DNA of 64,000 bases from contig NZ_CP011504.1 in assembly GCF_001028665.1 (NCBI RefSeq), forward strand, positions 372,001 through 436,000, written 5' to 3'. The first letter of the stretch is position 1, and each line of letters starts with the position of its first letter. This document shows, in pieces, positions 18,410 to 26,241 of this stretch. The notes below the pieces were generated by a model. The model had not been told where the DNA came from. It saw nothing but the letters and a program-made list of their open reading frames with translations, and made no database searches. The position numbers and the translations under genes were made by a program. The stretch comes from Burkholderia pyrrocinia (GTDB taxonomy: Bacteria; Pseudomonadota; Gammaproteobacteria; Burkholderiales; Burkholderiaceae).

Positions 18410-19183
18410 TCAACCGCCGTAGACGTCGAACGCGAAGTACTTCTTCTCGAGCTTCTTGTACGTGCCGTCCTTGATGATGTCGGCGATCGCGTGGTCGATC
18501 TTCGCCTTCAGGTCGGCGTCGTCCTTGCGCAGGCCGATGCCCGCGCCGTTGCCGAGCGTCTTCGGATCGTCGATGTCCTTGCCGGCGAAATCGAAGTTCG
18601 CGCCGCGCGGCGTCTTCAGGAAGCCGATCTCGGCCTGCACCGCGTCCTGCAGCGCCGCGTCGAGGCGGCCGGACATCAGGTCCTGGTACACGCCGTCCTG
18701 GTTCTGGTAAGGCACGACCTGCACGCCCTTCGGCGCCCAGTAAGTCTTCGCGTAGGTTTCCTGAATGGTGCCCTGCTCGACGCCGACCGACTTGCCCTTC
18801 AGCGATTCGGCCGTCGGCAGCAGGTTCGCGCCCTTCTTCGCGACGAGGCGCGTCGGCGTGTTGAACAGCTTGTCGGAGAACGCGATCTGCTCGGCGCGCG
18901 CCGGCGTCATCGACATCGACGACAGCACGCCGTCGAACTTCTTCGCCTTCAGCGCGGGGATCATCCCGTCGAAGTCGTTCTCGATCCACACGCATTTCGC
19001 CTTCAGGCGGCCGCAGATCTCGTTGCCGAGATCGACGTCGAAGCCGACGACCTTGCCGCTTGCGTCCTTCGATTCGAACGGCGGATAGCTGGCGTCGACG
19101 CCGAACCGGATCGTCGACCAATCCTTGGCGTGGGCACCGACCGCGAGGCAGGCAAGGGCAATACTGAGCGCGAGTTTCTTCAT
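18410..19183 (-). CDS. argT: Periplasmic histidine/lysine-arginine-ornithine-binding protein
   Basis: From the ATG at 19183 the protein is 257 residues. MKKLALSIALACLAVGAHA is the signal peptide. The mature protein starts KDWSTIRFGVDASYPPFES and continues VGFDVDLGNEICGRLKAKC, the family-3 solute-binding signature of HisJ/ArgT, with CVWIENDFDGMIPALKAKKFD and GVLSSMSMTPARAEQIAFSD. It delivers ligand to HisQMP. ArgT and HisJ are close paralogues and cannot be separated with confidence; a HutC-type operator about 125 bases upstream suggests histidine. Confidence 0.92.
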   Translation of the reverse strand: MKKLALSIALACLAVGAHAKDWSTIRFGVDASYPPFESKDASGKVVGFDVDLGNEICGRLKAKCVWIENDFDGMIPALKAKKFDGVLSSMSMTPARAEQIAFSDKLFNTPTRLVAKKGANLLPTAESLKGKSVGVEQGTIQETYAKTYWAPKGVQVVPYQNQDGVYQDLMSGRLDAALQDAVQAEIGFLKTPRGANFDFAGKDIDDPKTLGNGAGIGLRKDDADLKAKIDHAIADIIKDGTYKKLEKKYFAFDVYGG

Positions 19184-19306
19184 GGCGATCCTGTCAGAGG
19201 CGAACTGGGCAGGGGTCCCGTCGGGCGCCCCGCACCGGCGCTGCCGGCACGGCGGCTCCGCCGCGACCCCTTCCAACCCGGAAATCGCCCTGCTAGGCGA
19301 TGCCCC

Positions 19307-19324
19307 AAGTTGTACATACAACTT
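19307..19324. promoter_or_regulatory. HutC-type operator upstream of the argT-hisQMP operon
   Basis: AAGTTGTACATACAACTT is a perfect 8-bp inverted repeat with a two-base spacer. On the minus strand the core reads TTGTATGTACAA, which fits the TGTA-N2-TACA half-site pattern reported for HutC of pseudomonads. It lies about 125 bases before the binding-protein start, and a hutC-like gene is encoded at 21800-22495. Confidence 0.65.
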
Positions 19325-19363
19325 TGCCTTTTCACGGGTATCGCCAGCAATCCGTGTTTATCT

Positions 19364-19382
19364 CTAATTGTCGGACAATTAG
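19364..19382. promoter_or_regulatory. Second inverted repeat upstream of the ABC operon (GntR/FadR-like)
   Basis: CTAATTGTCGGACAATTAG has perfect 8-bp arms and a CGG spacer. The core TTGTCGGACAA matches the TNGTNNNACNA pattern typical of FadR-subfamily GntR regulators. It lies 40 bases upstream of the HutC-type site. The regulator is unknown. Confidence 0.45.
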
Positions 19383-20002
19383 GGTCGTGGCCGGGAATTT
19401 CCTTAAATTTCAATTAATTATTGATTACGCGATGCTGAATTCCGGCTTTCTCGATGCGTACATGAGCGGCCGAACGGCATGCGTCACTTGTCTAGACCTC
19501 GCGGGTCGCGCCGACCGTTTCCAGCCCGACCAGCCGGTAGTCGAACTGCAGTTCCGTCAGCAGGTGCCGCGCGGCGATCACGCCGCCGCGGGCAACTTCA
19601 TGCCGGCCGAGACCGACAGTCAGGTCGCCGAGAGCGGCGTCGGGTTCTCGAAATGATGCGCGGCGTTCATGTCGAAGAAACTGCCACCGTTCGTGCCGTC
19701 GTGCTTGATCGGTTCGAGGCTGGCGACGACGCCCGTCACGATCTGCCGATGCACGCCTTCGAGTGCGGTCGCCCCATGGGCAGTACGAAATGCACATCGC
19801 TCATGACGTTCACCGATATTTGAGAATCCTTGTTGAATCGCGCCGGCCAATACTGCTCGGGCTAACCATAGATTTTTATGCGTTCTTTTCAGCGCCGGTG
19901 CGAGTCTATACACCGTATCGTCACGGTGATTCCTAGAATGGGCGCCATGTCCAACACGAGATCTCCGCGGTGCGGAGCACGATGCGACCCGGGGATGAAC
20001 GA

Positions 20003-20317
20003 ATGAAACCGACCAGAACCGAATCCGCTGCTTCACGCGATCTGCCGCCCGTTCGTTCGCGGCGCAGGCTCCCCGCGGACGACCTCGTGCTGCTGTCGAT
20101 CCGCGTCGAGTCGGACAATCTCGCTGTCGTGCGGCGCCTGCTGCATCAGGCTGTCGGCGCCGCGCTCAATTTCTATACGGCCGCGATCGACAAGCGCACC
20201 GGGCGCGCGTGCATCGAGCTCGAAGTCGCGCGGTCGCAGGCGTCGCCGGCCATCATGGAGATTCTCCGCCTGCTGCCGGCCGCCGAGTTCGGCACGATCC
20301 GCCTGTTGCAGCACTAG
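20003..20317 (+). CDS. Hypothetical small cytoplasmic protein, ACT-like pattern
   Basis: The ATG at 20003, with GGGG 8 bases upstream, gives 104 residues; in-frame alternatives lie at 19982 and 19970. After a basic, polar N-terminus the sequence [20 protein letters not shown], then a strand and helix and [20 protein letters not shown], suggests a beta-alpha-beta arrangement like ACT domains. I do not recognise a named family. It is followed by the porin gene about 170 bases downstream, on the same strand. Codon use is like that of neighbouring genes, which supports it being real. Confidence 0.55.
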   Translation: MKPTRTESAASRDLPPVRSRRRLPADDLVLLSIRVESDNLAVVRRLLHQAVGAALNFYTAAIDKRTGRACIELEVARSQASPAIMEILRLLPAAEFGTIRLLQH

Positions 20318-20489
20318 CCGGCGTTCGCCGCCGCCATGCGTGACATGCGTCACGCGGCCCCTTTCATCGATTCGAACGCACGCATCCGGCACGAACGCGC
20401 GGTTCTCCACGAACCGTGTCCGTTCGCAGCCGGCGCGCGCAACGGATCGTCGCTCCCGTCGTTACGGGCCTTTCCAGGAAGCACATCCA

Positions 20490-21617
20490 ATGAAAAAAGC
20501 AGTCGTCGGTACCCTCTCCCTCGCGTTCTTCGGCGCCGCCGCGCATGCGCAAAGCAGCGTCACGCTCTACGGGATGCTGGATGCCGGTATCGCCTATACG
20601 AACAACCAGTCGGGCAAGAGCGTGTGGCAACAAGGCAGCGGCCTGCTGTCGAATACGGTGTTCGGCCTGAGCGGCAACGAGGATCTCGGCGGCGGCCTGC
20701 ACGCGCTGTTCCGCCTCGAGAACGGCTTCAACCTGAACAACGGCACGCAGTCCTACCGGAACACGATGTTCGGCCGCCGCGCATACGTCGGCCTGCAGAG
20801 CGACCAATACGGCGCGCTGACGCTCGGCCGGCAATACGACTCCGTCGTCGACTATCTCGGCCCGCTGGCAATGGCGAACAACGGCGACGGCAACAACCTC
20901 GCGTCGCATCCGTTCGACAACGACAACATCGACGATTCGTTCTACATCGACAACGCGGTGAAATACACGAGCCCGACGCTCGCCGGCTGGCAGTTCGGCG
21001 GCCTGTACGGGTTCAGCAACGCGGCTGGCGGCTTCGCGAACAACCGCGCGTACAGCGCGGGCGTGTCGTATGCGAACGGGCCGGTCAACTTCGGCGCCGC
21101 GTACCTGCAGCTCAATCGCGGCGGGCTGACGGCCGGCGGTGCGCTGTCGACGAACGACGGGCCGAACTTCCCGGCCGTGCGCCAGCGCGTGATGGGCGCC
21201 GGCGGCAGCTATGCATTCGACCGGCTGACGGTCGGCGCGCTGTGGACGCATTCGATGTTCGACGAAACGGCCGCGTCGTCGCTGCCCGGCGCGCTGAACG
21301 CGCTGCGGTTCGACAACTACGAGGTCAACGCGCGTTATGCGCTGACGCCGGCAGTCTCGTTCGCGGGCGCCTATACGTTCACCGAAGGCCGCTACGACGA
21401 CGCAGCCGGCAGCCACCGGCCGAAATGGCACCAGGTATCGCTGATGGCCGACTACGCGCTGAGCAAGCGCACCGACGTGTATGCGGAAACCGTGTACCAG
21501 CACCAGTTCGGCGTGCCGTCGGGCGCGACGCTCGGGTTCGCGAACGTCACGGGGCTCGCGGCTTCGTCGACGAACACGCAGGTGGTCGCGACGGTCGGCA
21601 TCCGGCATCGGTTCTGA
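20490..21617 (+). CDS. Outer-membrane porin, Gram-negative trimeric type
   Basis: The 375-residue protein begins MKKAVVGTLSLAFFGAAAHA, a signal peptide, then QSSVTLYGMLDAGIAYTNNQ, the standard opening of Burkholderia OmpC-like porins. LSGNEDLGGGLHALFRLENG, FGRRAYVGLQSDQYGALTLG and RQYDS are family strands. GGSYAFDRLTVGALWTHSMF and the terminal VVATVGIRHRF, ending in Phe, are typical for Bam-dependent barrel insertion. Predicted function is passive diffusion of small hydrophilic solutes. The regulator gene downstream may be on the same transcript. Confidence 0.92.
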   Translation: MKKAVVGTLSLAFFGAAAHAQSSVTLYGMLDAGIAYTNNQSGKSVWQQGSGLLSNTVFGLSGNEDLGGGLHALFRLENGFNLNNGTQSYRNTMFGRRAYVGLQSDQYGALTLGRQYDSVVDYLGPLAMANNGDGNNLASHPFDNDNIDDSFYIDNAVKYTSPTLAGWQFGGLYGFSNAAGGFANNRAYSAGVSYANGPVNFGAAYLQLNRGGLTAGGALSTNDGPNFPAVRQRVMGAGGSYAFDRLTVGALWTHSMFDETAASSLPGALNALRFDNYEVNARYALTPAVSFAGAYTFTEGRYDDAAGSHRPKWHQVSLMADYALSKRTDVYAETVYQHQFGVPSGATLGFANVTGLAASSTNTQVVATVGIRHRF

Positions 21618-21799
21618 CCGCGCGCCGGCCATCGAAGGCCGGCCGCTCTGTGCAATCCCGCATGGACGCGCGCCGGCCGAACAGGGATCATTCGGGGGAT
21701 CCGGGCCCGCGCGCCCGCGAAACCGGTACACTCGGCGCCGGGCGCGCGCCGGATCGGCATTCGGCGGCGGGCCGCTGCCGACTCTCGAATCGTGATCCC

Positions 21800-22495
21800 A
21801 TGACCACACCGATCTATCAGGAAATCAAGGACTTCATCCTCGCGCGCATTCATGCCGGCGAGTGGGCGGAAGGCGACCAGGTGCCGTCGGAGAACGAGCT
21901 CGCGCGTGAATTCAACGTCGCGCGGATGACCGTCAACCGTGCGCTGCGCGAGCTGACGGCCGAACAGGTGCTCACGCGCACGCGCGGCTCGGGCACGTAT
22001 GTCGCATCGCCGAAGTACGAATCGACGCTCGTCGCGATCCGCAGCATCTCGGACGAAGTCGCCGCGCGCGGCCACGGCTATCGCGCGCAGGTGCTGCAGG
22101 TCGGCGCGGCCGTTGCCGACGCGAAGCTCGCCGACGAGCTGCAACTCGATACCGGCAGCCCGATCTTCCATTCGCGCGTGCTGCACTTCGAGAACGACAC
22201 GCCCGTGCAGCTCGAGGAACGCTGGGTCAATCCGGCGTGCGCGCCCGAATACGCATTGCAGGACTTCACGACGACGACGCCTAACCAGTACCTGACGCGC
22301 GTCGCGCCGTTACAGCGCGTCGAATACCGGATCGAGGCCGCGATGCCCGACGCCGAAACGCGCCGCCATCTGACGATGGACGACCGCGAACCGTGCCTGA
22401 TGCTGCATCGGCGCACGTGGTCGCAAGGGTTGGTCGCGTCGGTGGCCAATCTGTGGCACCCGGGCAGCCGTTACCGGTTCACCGGACATTTCTGA
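21800..22495 (+). CDS. hutC: HutC-like GntR-family histidine-utilisation repressor
   Basis: The 231-residue protein has an N-terminal winged HTH, TPIYQEIKDFILARIHAGEW, then VPSENELAREFNVARMTVNR and GSGTYVA (residues 1-70). A UTRA ligand-binding domain follows, including FHSRVLHFENDTPVQLEERW, VNPACAPEYALQDFTTTTPN and late HPGSRYRFTGHF. These blocks are characteristic of HutC, which binds urocanate and represses hut genes. No hut catabolic genes are in the window. The hisJQMP-type operon with a matching operator lies 2.5 kb to the left, so transporter control is the likely local role. Confidence 0.85.
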   Translation: MTTPIYQEIKDFILARIHAGEWAEGDQVPSENELAREFNVARMTVNRALRELTAEQVLTRTRGSGTYVASPKYESTLVAIRSISDEVAARGHGYRAQVLQVGAAVADAKLADELQLDTGSPIFHSRVLHFENDTPVQLEERWVNPACAPEYALQDFTTTTPNQYLTRVAPLQRVEYRIEAAMPDAETRRHLTMDDREPCLMLHRRTWSQGLVASVANLWHPGSRYRFTGHF

Positions 22496-22504
22496 CGCGC
22501 GGCG

Positions 22505-23746
22505 TCACCGCGCGCCGGGGCGCCCCCATCGCTCGATCGCGCCGACCGCCAGCTTCAAACCGTCCTCCTGCGCGATACGCGCGCCGAGTTCCGTTGCTCG
22601 CGTCTTCGTGTCGCCGCGCTCGCCAAACGCAATCGCCCGCGCAAGCGCGGCGGCATCCACGCGCCGCCCCGCGACCGGCGCATCCGCGACGCCGAGCCGC
22701 TGCAGCCGGTTCGCCCAGAAGAACTGATCGCCCGCGAACGGCACGACGACCGACGGAATGCCGGCCCGCGCGGCCGAATGCGTGGTGCCCGATCCGCCGT
22801 GATGAATCGCCATCGATACGCGCGGGAACAGCCAGTCGTGCGGCGTGTCGCCGATCACGCAGACGTGCGCCGGCAGCAGCGACGCATCGATGCCGCTCCA
22901 GCCCGGATAGAACAGCGCGCGCCGGCCGTCGAGCGCACGCACCAGCGTGTCGGCCAGCGCGACCCGGTCGAAGCCGGCCATGCTGCCGAAGCCGATGTAC
23001 ACGGGCGGTTCGCCCGAATCGAGAAAGGCCGCGAGTTCACGCGGCGGCGCCCATGCGCTTGCATCGATACGCCACTGGCCGCATGCACGCACGTGCGACG
23101 GCCAGTCTGCCGGGCCGGACAACAGCGTCGGCGACACGCCGTACAGCATCGGATGATCGGTCCAGACCTGCTTGCGCGGCAGCAGCCCGCACACGCTTGC
23201 GCGCGCCGCATTCGTCGCCTTCCTGAACGCCTGCCACAGCAGCGCGTTGACGAACCGGTGGCTCGCGCGGTTCAGCCAGCGCGGCAGCTTGCCCGGCGGC
23301 AGGAACGGCGACGCGAATCCGGCGGTCGGCGTGATCGGGATCATGCCGGTTCCGATCGCCGGCACGCCGCGATATTCGGCGACCGACAACCCGACGAACG
23401 ACGCGAGCCCCGACACGAGGATCGCGTCGCAACCGGCCGACGCGTCCGTGACTTCGCGCATCCACGCAGCCGTGTTCGCATTCGCGATCGCCGCGAGCGC
23501 CTTCGACGTGTCGTTGAAACCGCCGCGCCCGCGCACCGCGTCCGACAACGCGCCGTCCGGTGCAATCGCGCGGCGAATATCGCCGGACAACGGCGCCGAC
23601 GGCACGCCGAGCGCGTCGGCCGAACCGAGCGTCGCGGCATCGGCCAGCAGCCGGACTTCGTGGCCGGCATCCAGCAACGCACGGCCGAGCGCCGCGAGTG
23701 GGCGCGTGTCGCCTTCGGTGCCGTAGGTGGCGATGACGAGCTTCAT
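22505..23746 (-). CDS. UDP-glycosyltransferase-like protein (GT1 family)
   Basis: From the ATG at 23746, with AGGAG upstream, the protein is 413 residues. MKLVIATYGTEGDTRPLAAL is the N-terminal nucleotide-binding-fold opening of glycosyltransferase family 1. The donor-binding region reads HGGSGTTHSAARAGIPSVVV then PFAGDQFFWANRLQRLG, as in sterol-, erythromycin- and vancomycin-type glycosyltransferases. PPVYIGFGSMAGFD is another family landmark. The acceptor is unknown; a lipid, rhamnolipid-like or xenobiotic acceptor is possible. It is divergent from a TetR gene 94 bases away, a usual sign of local control. Confidence 0.87.
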   Translation of the reverse strand: MKLVIATYGTEGDTRPLAALGRALLDAGHEVRLLADAATLGSADALGVPSAPLSGDIRRAIAPDGALSDAVRGRGGFNDTSKALAAIANANTAAWMREVTDASAGCDAILVSGLASFVGLSVAEYRGVPAIGTGMIPITPTAGFASPFLPPGKLPRWLNRASHRFVNALLWQAFRKATNAARASVCGLLPRKQVWTDHPMLYGVSPTLLSGPADWPSHVRACGQWRIDASAWAPPRELAAFLDSGEPPVYIGFGSMAGFDRVALADTLVRALDGRRALFYPGWSGIDASLLPAHVCVIGDTPHDWLFPRVSMAIHHGGSGTTHSAARAGIPSVVVPFAGDQFFWANRLQRLGVADAPVAGRRVDAAALARAIAFGERGDTKTRATELGARIAQEDGLKLAVGAIERWGRPGAR

Positions 23747-23840
23747 GCATGACTCCTCGTATACGGCGGAAACGGTGGATTCAAAAAAGAGCACGTCGTA
23801 TACTAATGCAATTCGTACACTTTCAGTCGACACCGCCGCC

Positions 23841-24461
23841 ATGCCGATTCCGACCGACGATCCGGGCCGCCGCGCGCGCAAGCGCATCCAGATGCTCGCG
23901 CATCTCGCCGCCACCGCCGCACGCCTGTTCGACGCGCACGGCTACGATGCCGTCACGATGGAACAGATCGCCGCGCAGGCCGATGTCGCGAAGCGCACGC
24001 TGTACAACCATTTTCCGACGAAGGAAGCCGTGCTCGCGCACTGGCTCGAAGGCGAACTCGCGCGCGACCTCGCGCATCTGCAGCGCGACGTCGCGCGGCG
24101 CAAGACCTTCGCGTCGCGCATCGGCTGCGTGCTCGATGCGTCGGCCGCGTGGTGCGAGCAACATCCGGTGTACCTGCTCGCGTATCTGCGGCATCGCTTC
24201 CTGAGCATCGGCACGGTCGAACCGGAAAGCGGCGGAGAGAACCGCGGCGATATCGCGCTGGTATGGCAGCAACTGATCGCCGCGGGGCAGCAATCCGGCG
24301 AACTGAATGCAACGCTGCGGGCCGACCAGCTCGCGACGTGGTTCCATCACCTGTATCTCGCGGCGATGCTGCGCTGGCTGACCGTGCCGGGGCTGTCGCT
24401 GAAACGGGAGTTTCAGTCGGTCGCGAAGCTGTTTGTCGAAGGCGCGGAAGCGAAAGGCTGA
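23841..24461 (+). CDS. TetR-family transcriptional regulator (near glycosyltransferase)
   Basis: The start MPIPTDDPGRR at 23841 gives 206 residues; the open frame extends upstream but crosses the divergent promoter. HLAATAARLFDAHGYDAVTM, then EQIAAQADVAKRTLYNHFPT and KEAVL, is a standard TetR HTH (about 15-62). The C-terminal ligand domain is helical with no recognised subtype. It probably represses itself and the divergent glycosyltransferase gene; the 94-base gap includes two GTATAC elements but no operator I can call. Confidence 0.87.
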   Translation: MPIPTDDPGRRARKRIQMLAHLAATAARLFDAHGYDAVTMEQIAAQADVAKRTLYNHFPTKEAVLAHWLEGELARDLAHLQRDVARRKTFASRIGCVLDASAAWCEQHPVYLLAYLRHRFLSIGTVEPESGGENRGDIALVWQQLIAAGQQSGELNATLRADQLATWFHHLYLAAMLRWLTVPGLSLKREFQSVAKLFVEGAEAKG

Positions 24462-24480
24462 GCGGCGCAACGCGCCAGTC

Positions 24481-24506
24481 GGGCGCTCACAAACTCACAA
24501 GCGCCC
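24481..24506. terminator. Stem-loop between convergent TetR genes
   Basis: GGGCGCT (24481-24487) pairs with AGCGCCC (24500-24506) across a 12-base loop, in the 113-base gap between two convergent genes. No clear U-run, so it is only a candidate. Confidence 0.4.
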
Positions 24507-24574
24507 AAGCACGACCGCGAGCAGCGAGCGCCCGAAACGGGCGACCGCCGCACCGCATGCGACAAACGCGCGCT

Positions 24575-25189
24575 TCATTTCTTCCGCGACGCTTTCGCTG
24601 CCGGCGCATCGCGCTTCGCGGCATTGCCGCCGCCCGACGGCCATTGCGTCTCGTCGAGCAGCCGGTCGAACAGCCGCGCGCGCTCGTCTGCCGACAGCGG
24701 ACACAGCCCGAACATCGCCGATAGCGCGAGCCCCCAGGCCGCCTTCCACCGCAGCAGCGCAAGATCGGGGTCGTCGGATTCGGCCGCGATGCGCTTCGCG
24801 TTCTCGCCGTCGATATCCCGAACCTGCTGCAGCGGCGCGGGATCCTCGACCAGCGCCGCCATGATCGCGAGCGCCGCCGACGGCTGCTGGTCGATCACTT
24901 CGCGCATCGTCGCGATCTGCGCGGACAGCGTCGGCTGCGCTTCGCCCGGATCGCGCGCGGCCAGATAGTCGCGCTGGAATCGTTGGTAGTAGTCCTGCTG
25001 ATGTTCCATCAGTGCGTTCAGCACATCGCCTTTCGTGCGGAACTGATGCATCAGCCCGCCCTTGCTGATGCCGCTTTCGCGCGAGATCGCATCGAACGTG
25101 AGCTTGCCCGGACCGTCGCGCTCGAGGATCGCGAGCGCCGCCTGGATCGCGGCAGTGCGCGTTCGCTCGGAACGCGTCGGGTTATCCAT
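24575..25189 (-). CDS. TetR-family transcriptional regulator (divergent from DUF3313/MCE genes)
   Basis: The 204-residue protein has a TetR HTH in AAIQAALAILERDGPGKLTF, DAISRESGISKGGLMHQFRT and KGDVLNAL (about 12-60). The helical C-terminal domain has REVIDQQPSAALAIMAALVE and LRWKAAWGLALSAMFGLCPL, resembling the TetR_C_37-like group. The tail is basic. It is divergent from the lipoprotein/PqiB-like pair. Two closely similar inverted repeats lie in the intergenic region, one near each promoter, and are its probable operators. Confidence 0.87.
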   Translation of the reverse strand: MDNPTRSERTRTAAIQAALAILERDGPGKLTFDAISRESGISKGGLMHQFRTKGDVLNALMEHQQDYYQRFQRDYLAARDPGEAQPTLSAQIATMREVIDQQPSAALAIMAALVEDPAPLQQVRDIDGENAKRIAAESDDPDLALLRWKAAWGLALSAMFGLCPLSADERARLFDRLLDETQWPSGGGNAAKRDAPAAKASRKK

Positions 25190-25276
25190 GAACTATCCCC
25201 GGTATGAAGTGATGCAATGCGACCGCGCCGAACCGGCACGATCGTATGAACGAAGTGCGCGGAGTCTATCACAAAC

Positions 25277-25294
25277 AAACCGCCTGGTCGGTTT
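25277..25294. promoter_or_regulatory. Candidate TetR operator 1
   Basis: AAACCGCCTGGTCGGTTT, an inverted repeat with AAACCG/CGGTTT arms, 88 bases upstream of the TetR start codon. It is of the size and symmetry usual for TetR-family sites. Confidence 0.6.
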
Positions 25295-25473
25295 ACATTC
25301 GGAAATGGCGGTGCTACGATCGGCTCCCGCATCGGCCCCGGCCGGATGTCGGACCGCGTCACGCACCACATCGCGCGACGCGAGCGCCGCCCGTGGCGCG
25401 GCTGCCCGGCCGATGACCGCTGCCGGACGGCTTGCCGATCCCGAAATTCATGCGGTTATTGCGCGCCAAAAAC

Positions 25474-25491
25474 AAACCGTCTGGTTGGCTT
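25474..25491. promoter_or_regulatory. Candidate TetR operator 2
   Basis: AAACCGTCTGGTTGGCTT matches operator 1 at 15 of 18 positions. It lies 88 bases upstream of the lipoprotein start codon, so one regulator probably governs both divergent promoters. Confidence 0.6.
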
Positions 25492-25578
25492 TTTTGTAAA
25501 CCCCGAGCGGCAATGCCGCCCTGTTGCACCACCCTTCGCACCGGCCCTACCGGTGCGAACCCTGACCCGGAGCATCAA

Positions 25579-26241
25579 ATGAACCGATCGATCAAGCCCA
25601 GCCACCTGCTCAACGCCGCGCTTTGCGTCGCGCTCGCCGGATGCGCCGGCGTCCAGCCCGCCCGTTACAGCGGCATCGAATCGTCGCCCTACCTGCGCAG
25701 CGATCCGCAGGACAAGTCCGGCCGCGTGCCCTACCGCTACGCGCTGCCGGCGGACTGGCACACGTACCGGAAGCTGATTCTCGACCCGGTGGCCGTCTAT
25801 CGCGGCACCGACCATCAGTTCGGCGACCTGAGCGACCAGGACAAGTCGACGCTCGCGACGTACATGGGCGACACGTTCGCGAAGAAGCTCGGCCAGCGCT
25901 TCGAGCTGACGAGCGCGCCGGGTCCCGACACGCTGCGCGTGAAGCTGACGCTGACGGGCGCCGTGACGACGACGACATTTGCCGGCGCATTCGCGCATTT
26001 CGATCTCGCGGGCAACGTCTACAACGGCGTGCAGGCGATCCGCGGCCGCGAGGGCGCCTTCACGGGCTCGGTCATCTACGCGGTGGAGATCCGCGATGCG
26101 TCGACGAACCGGCTGATCAGCGCGTACGTGACGAAGCAGTATCCGAATGCGATGAACGTCGGCGCGAGTTTCGGCGCGCTCAGCGCGGCAAAAACCGGCA
26201 TCGACAAGGGCGCCGATGCACTCGTCGCGCAATTCGACTGA
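25579..26241 (+). CDS. DUF3313 lipoprotein
   Basis: The 220-residue protein begins with a lipoprotein signal, MNRSIKPSHLLNAALCVALA then GC, with the lipobox cysteine at 22. The body, with GLP-type motifs such as SGRVPYRYALPADWHTYRKL and TYMGDTFAKKLGQRFELTSA, is DUF3313-like, a family of outer-membrane-attached lipoproteins of unknown role. It contains TLTGAVTTTTFAGAFAHFDL and an AISAYVTKQYPN-type terminal region. The gene overlaps the following MCE-domain gene by 26 bases, so they are co-translated; the context suggests a role in lipid transfer across the periplasm. Confidence 0.82.
   Translation: MNRSIKPSHLLNAALCVALAGCAGVQPARYSGIESSPYLRSDPQDKSGRVPYRYALPADWHTYRKLILDPVAVYRGTDHQFGDLSDQDKSTLATYMGDTFAKKLGQRFELTSAPGPDTLRVKLTLTGAVTTTTFAGAFAHFDLAGNVYNGVQAIRGREGAFTGSVIYAVEIRDASTNRLISAYVTKQYPNAMNVGASFGALSAAKTGIDKGADALVAQFD

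Larger units (their letters stand above)
19184..20002. other. Regulatory region of the ABC operon and unassigned DNA
   Basis: About 820 bases. The left part (19184-19400) is AT-rich regulatory DNA with two inverted repeats. The rest (about 19430-19860) keeps coding-like composition in alternating minus-strand frames, for example one reading [20 protein letters not shown], without an intact gene. I suspect a decayed gene but cannot name it. Confidence 0.4.
25190..25578. promoter_or_regulatory. Divergent control region with two TetR-type sites
   Basis: A 389-base region between the TetR gene and the DUF3313 lipoprotein gene, with no credible gene of its own. It carries the two matching 18-base sites listed separately, placed about 90 bases from each start codon. 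Confidence 0.6.

Noticed and set aside
20336..22495. Single 719-residue frame joining the porin region to the HutC-like regulator
   Set aside because: The first two thirds are out of frame with the clearly recognisable porin; only the part from 21800 is a gene, with its own start.
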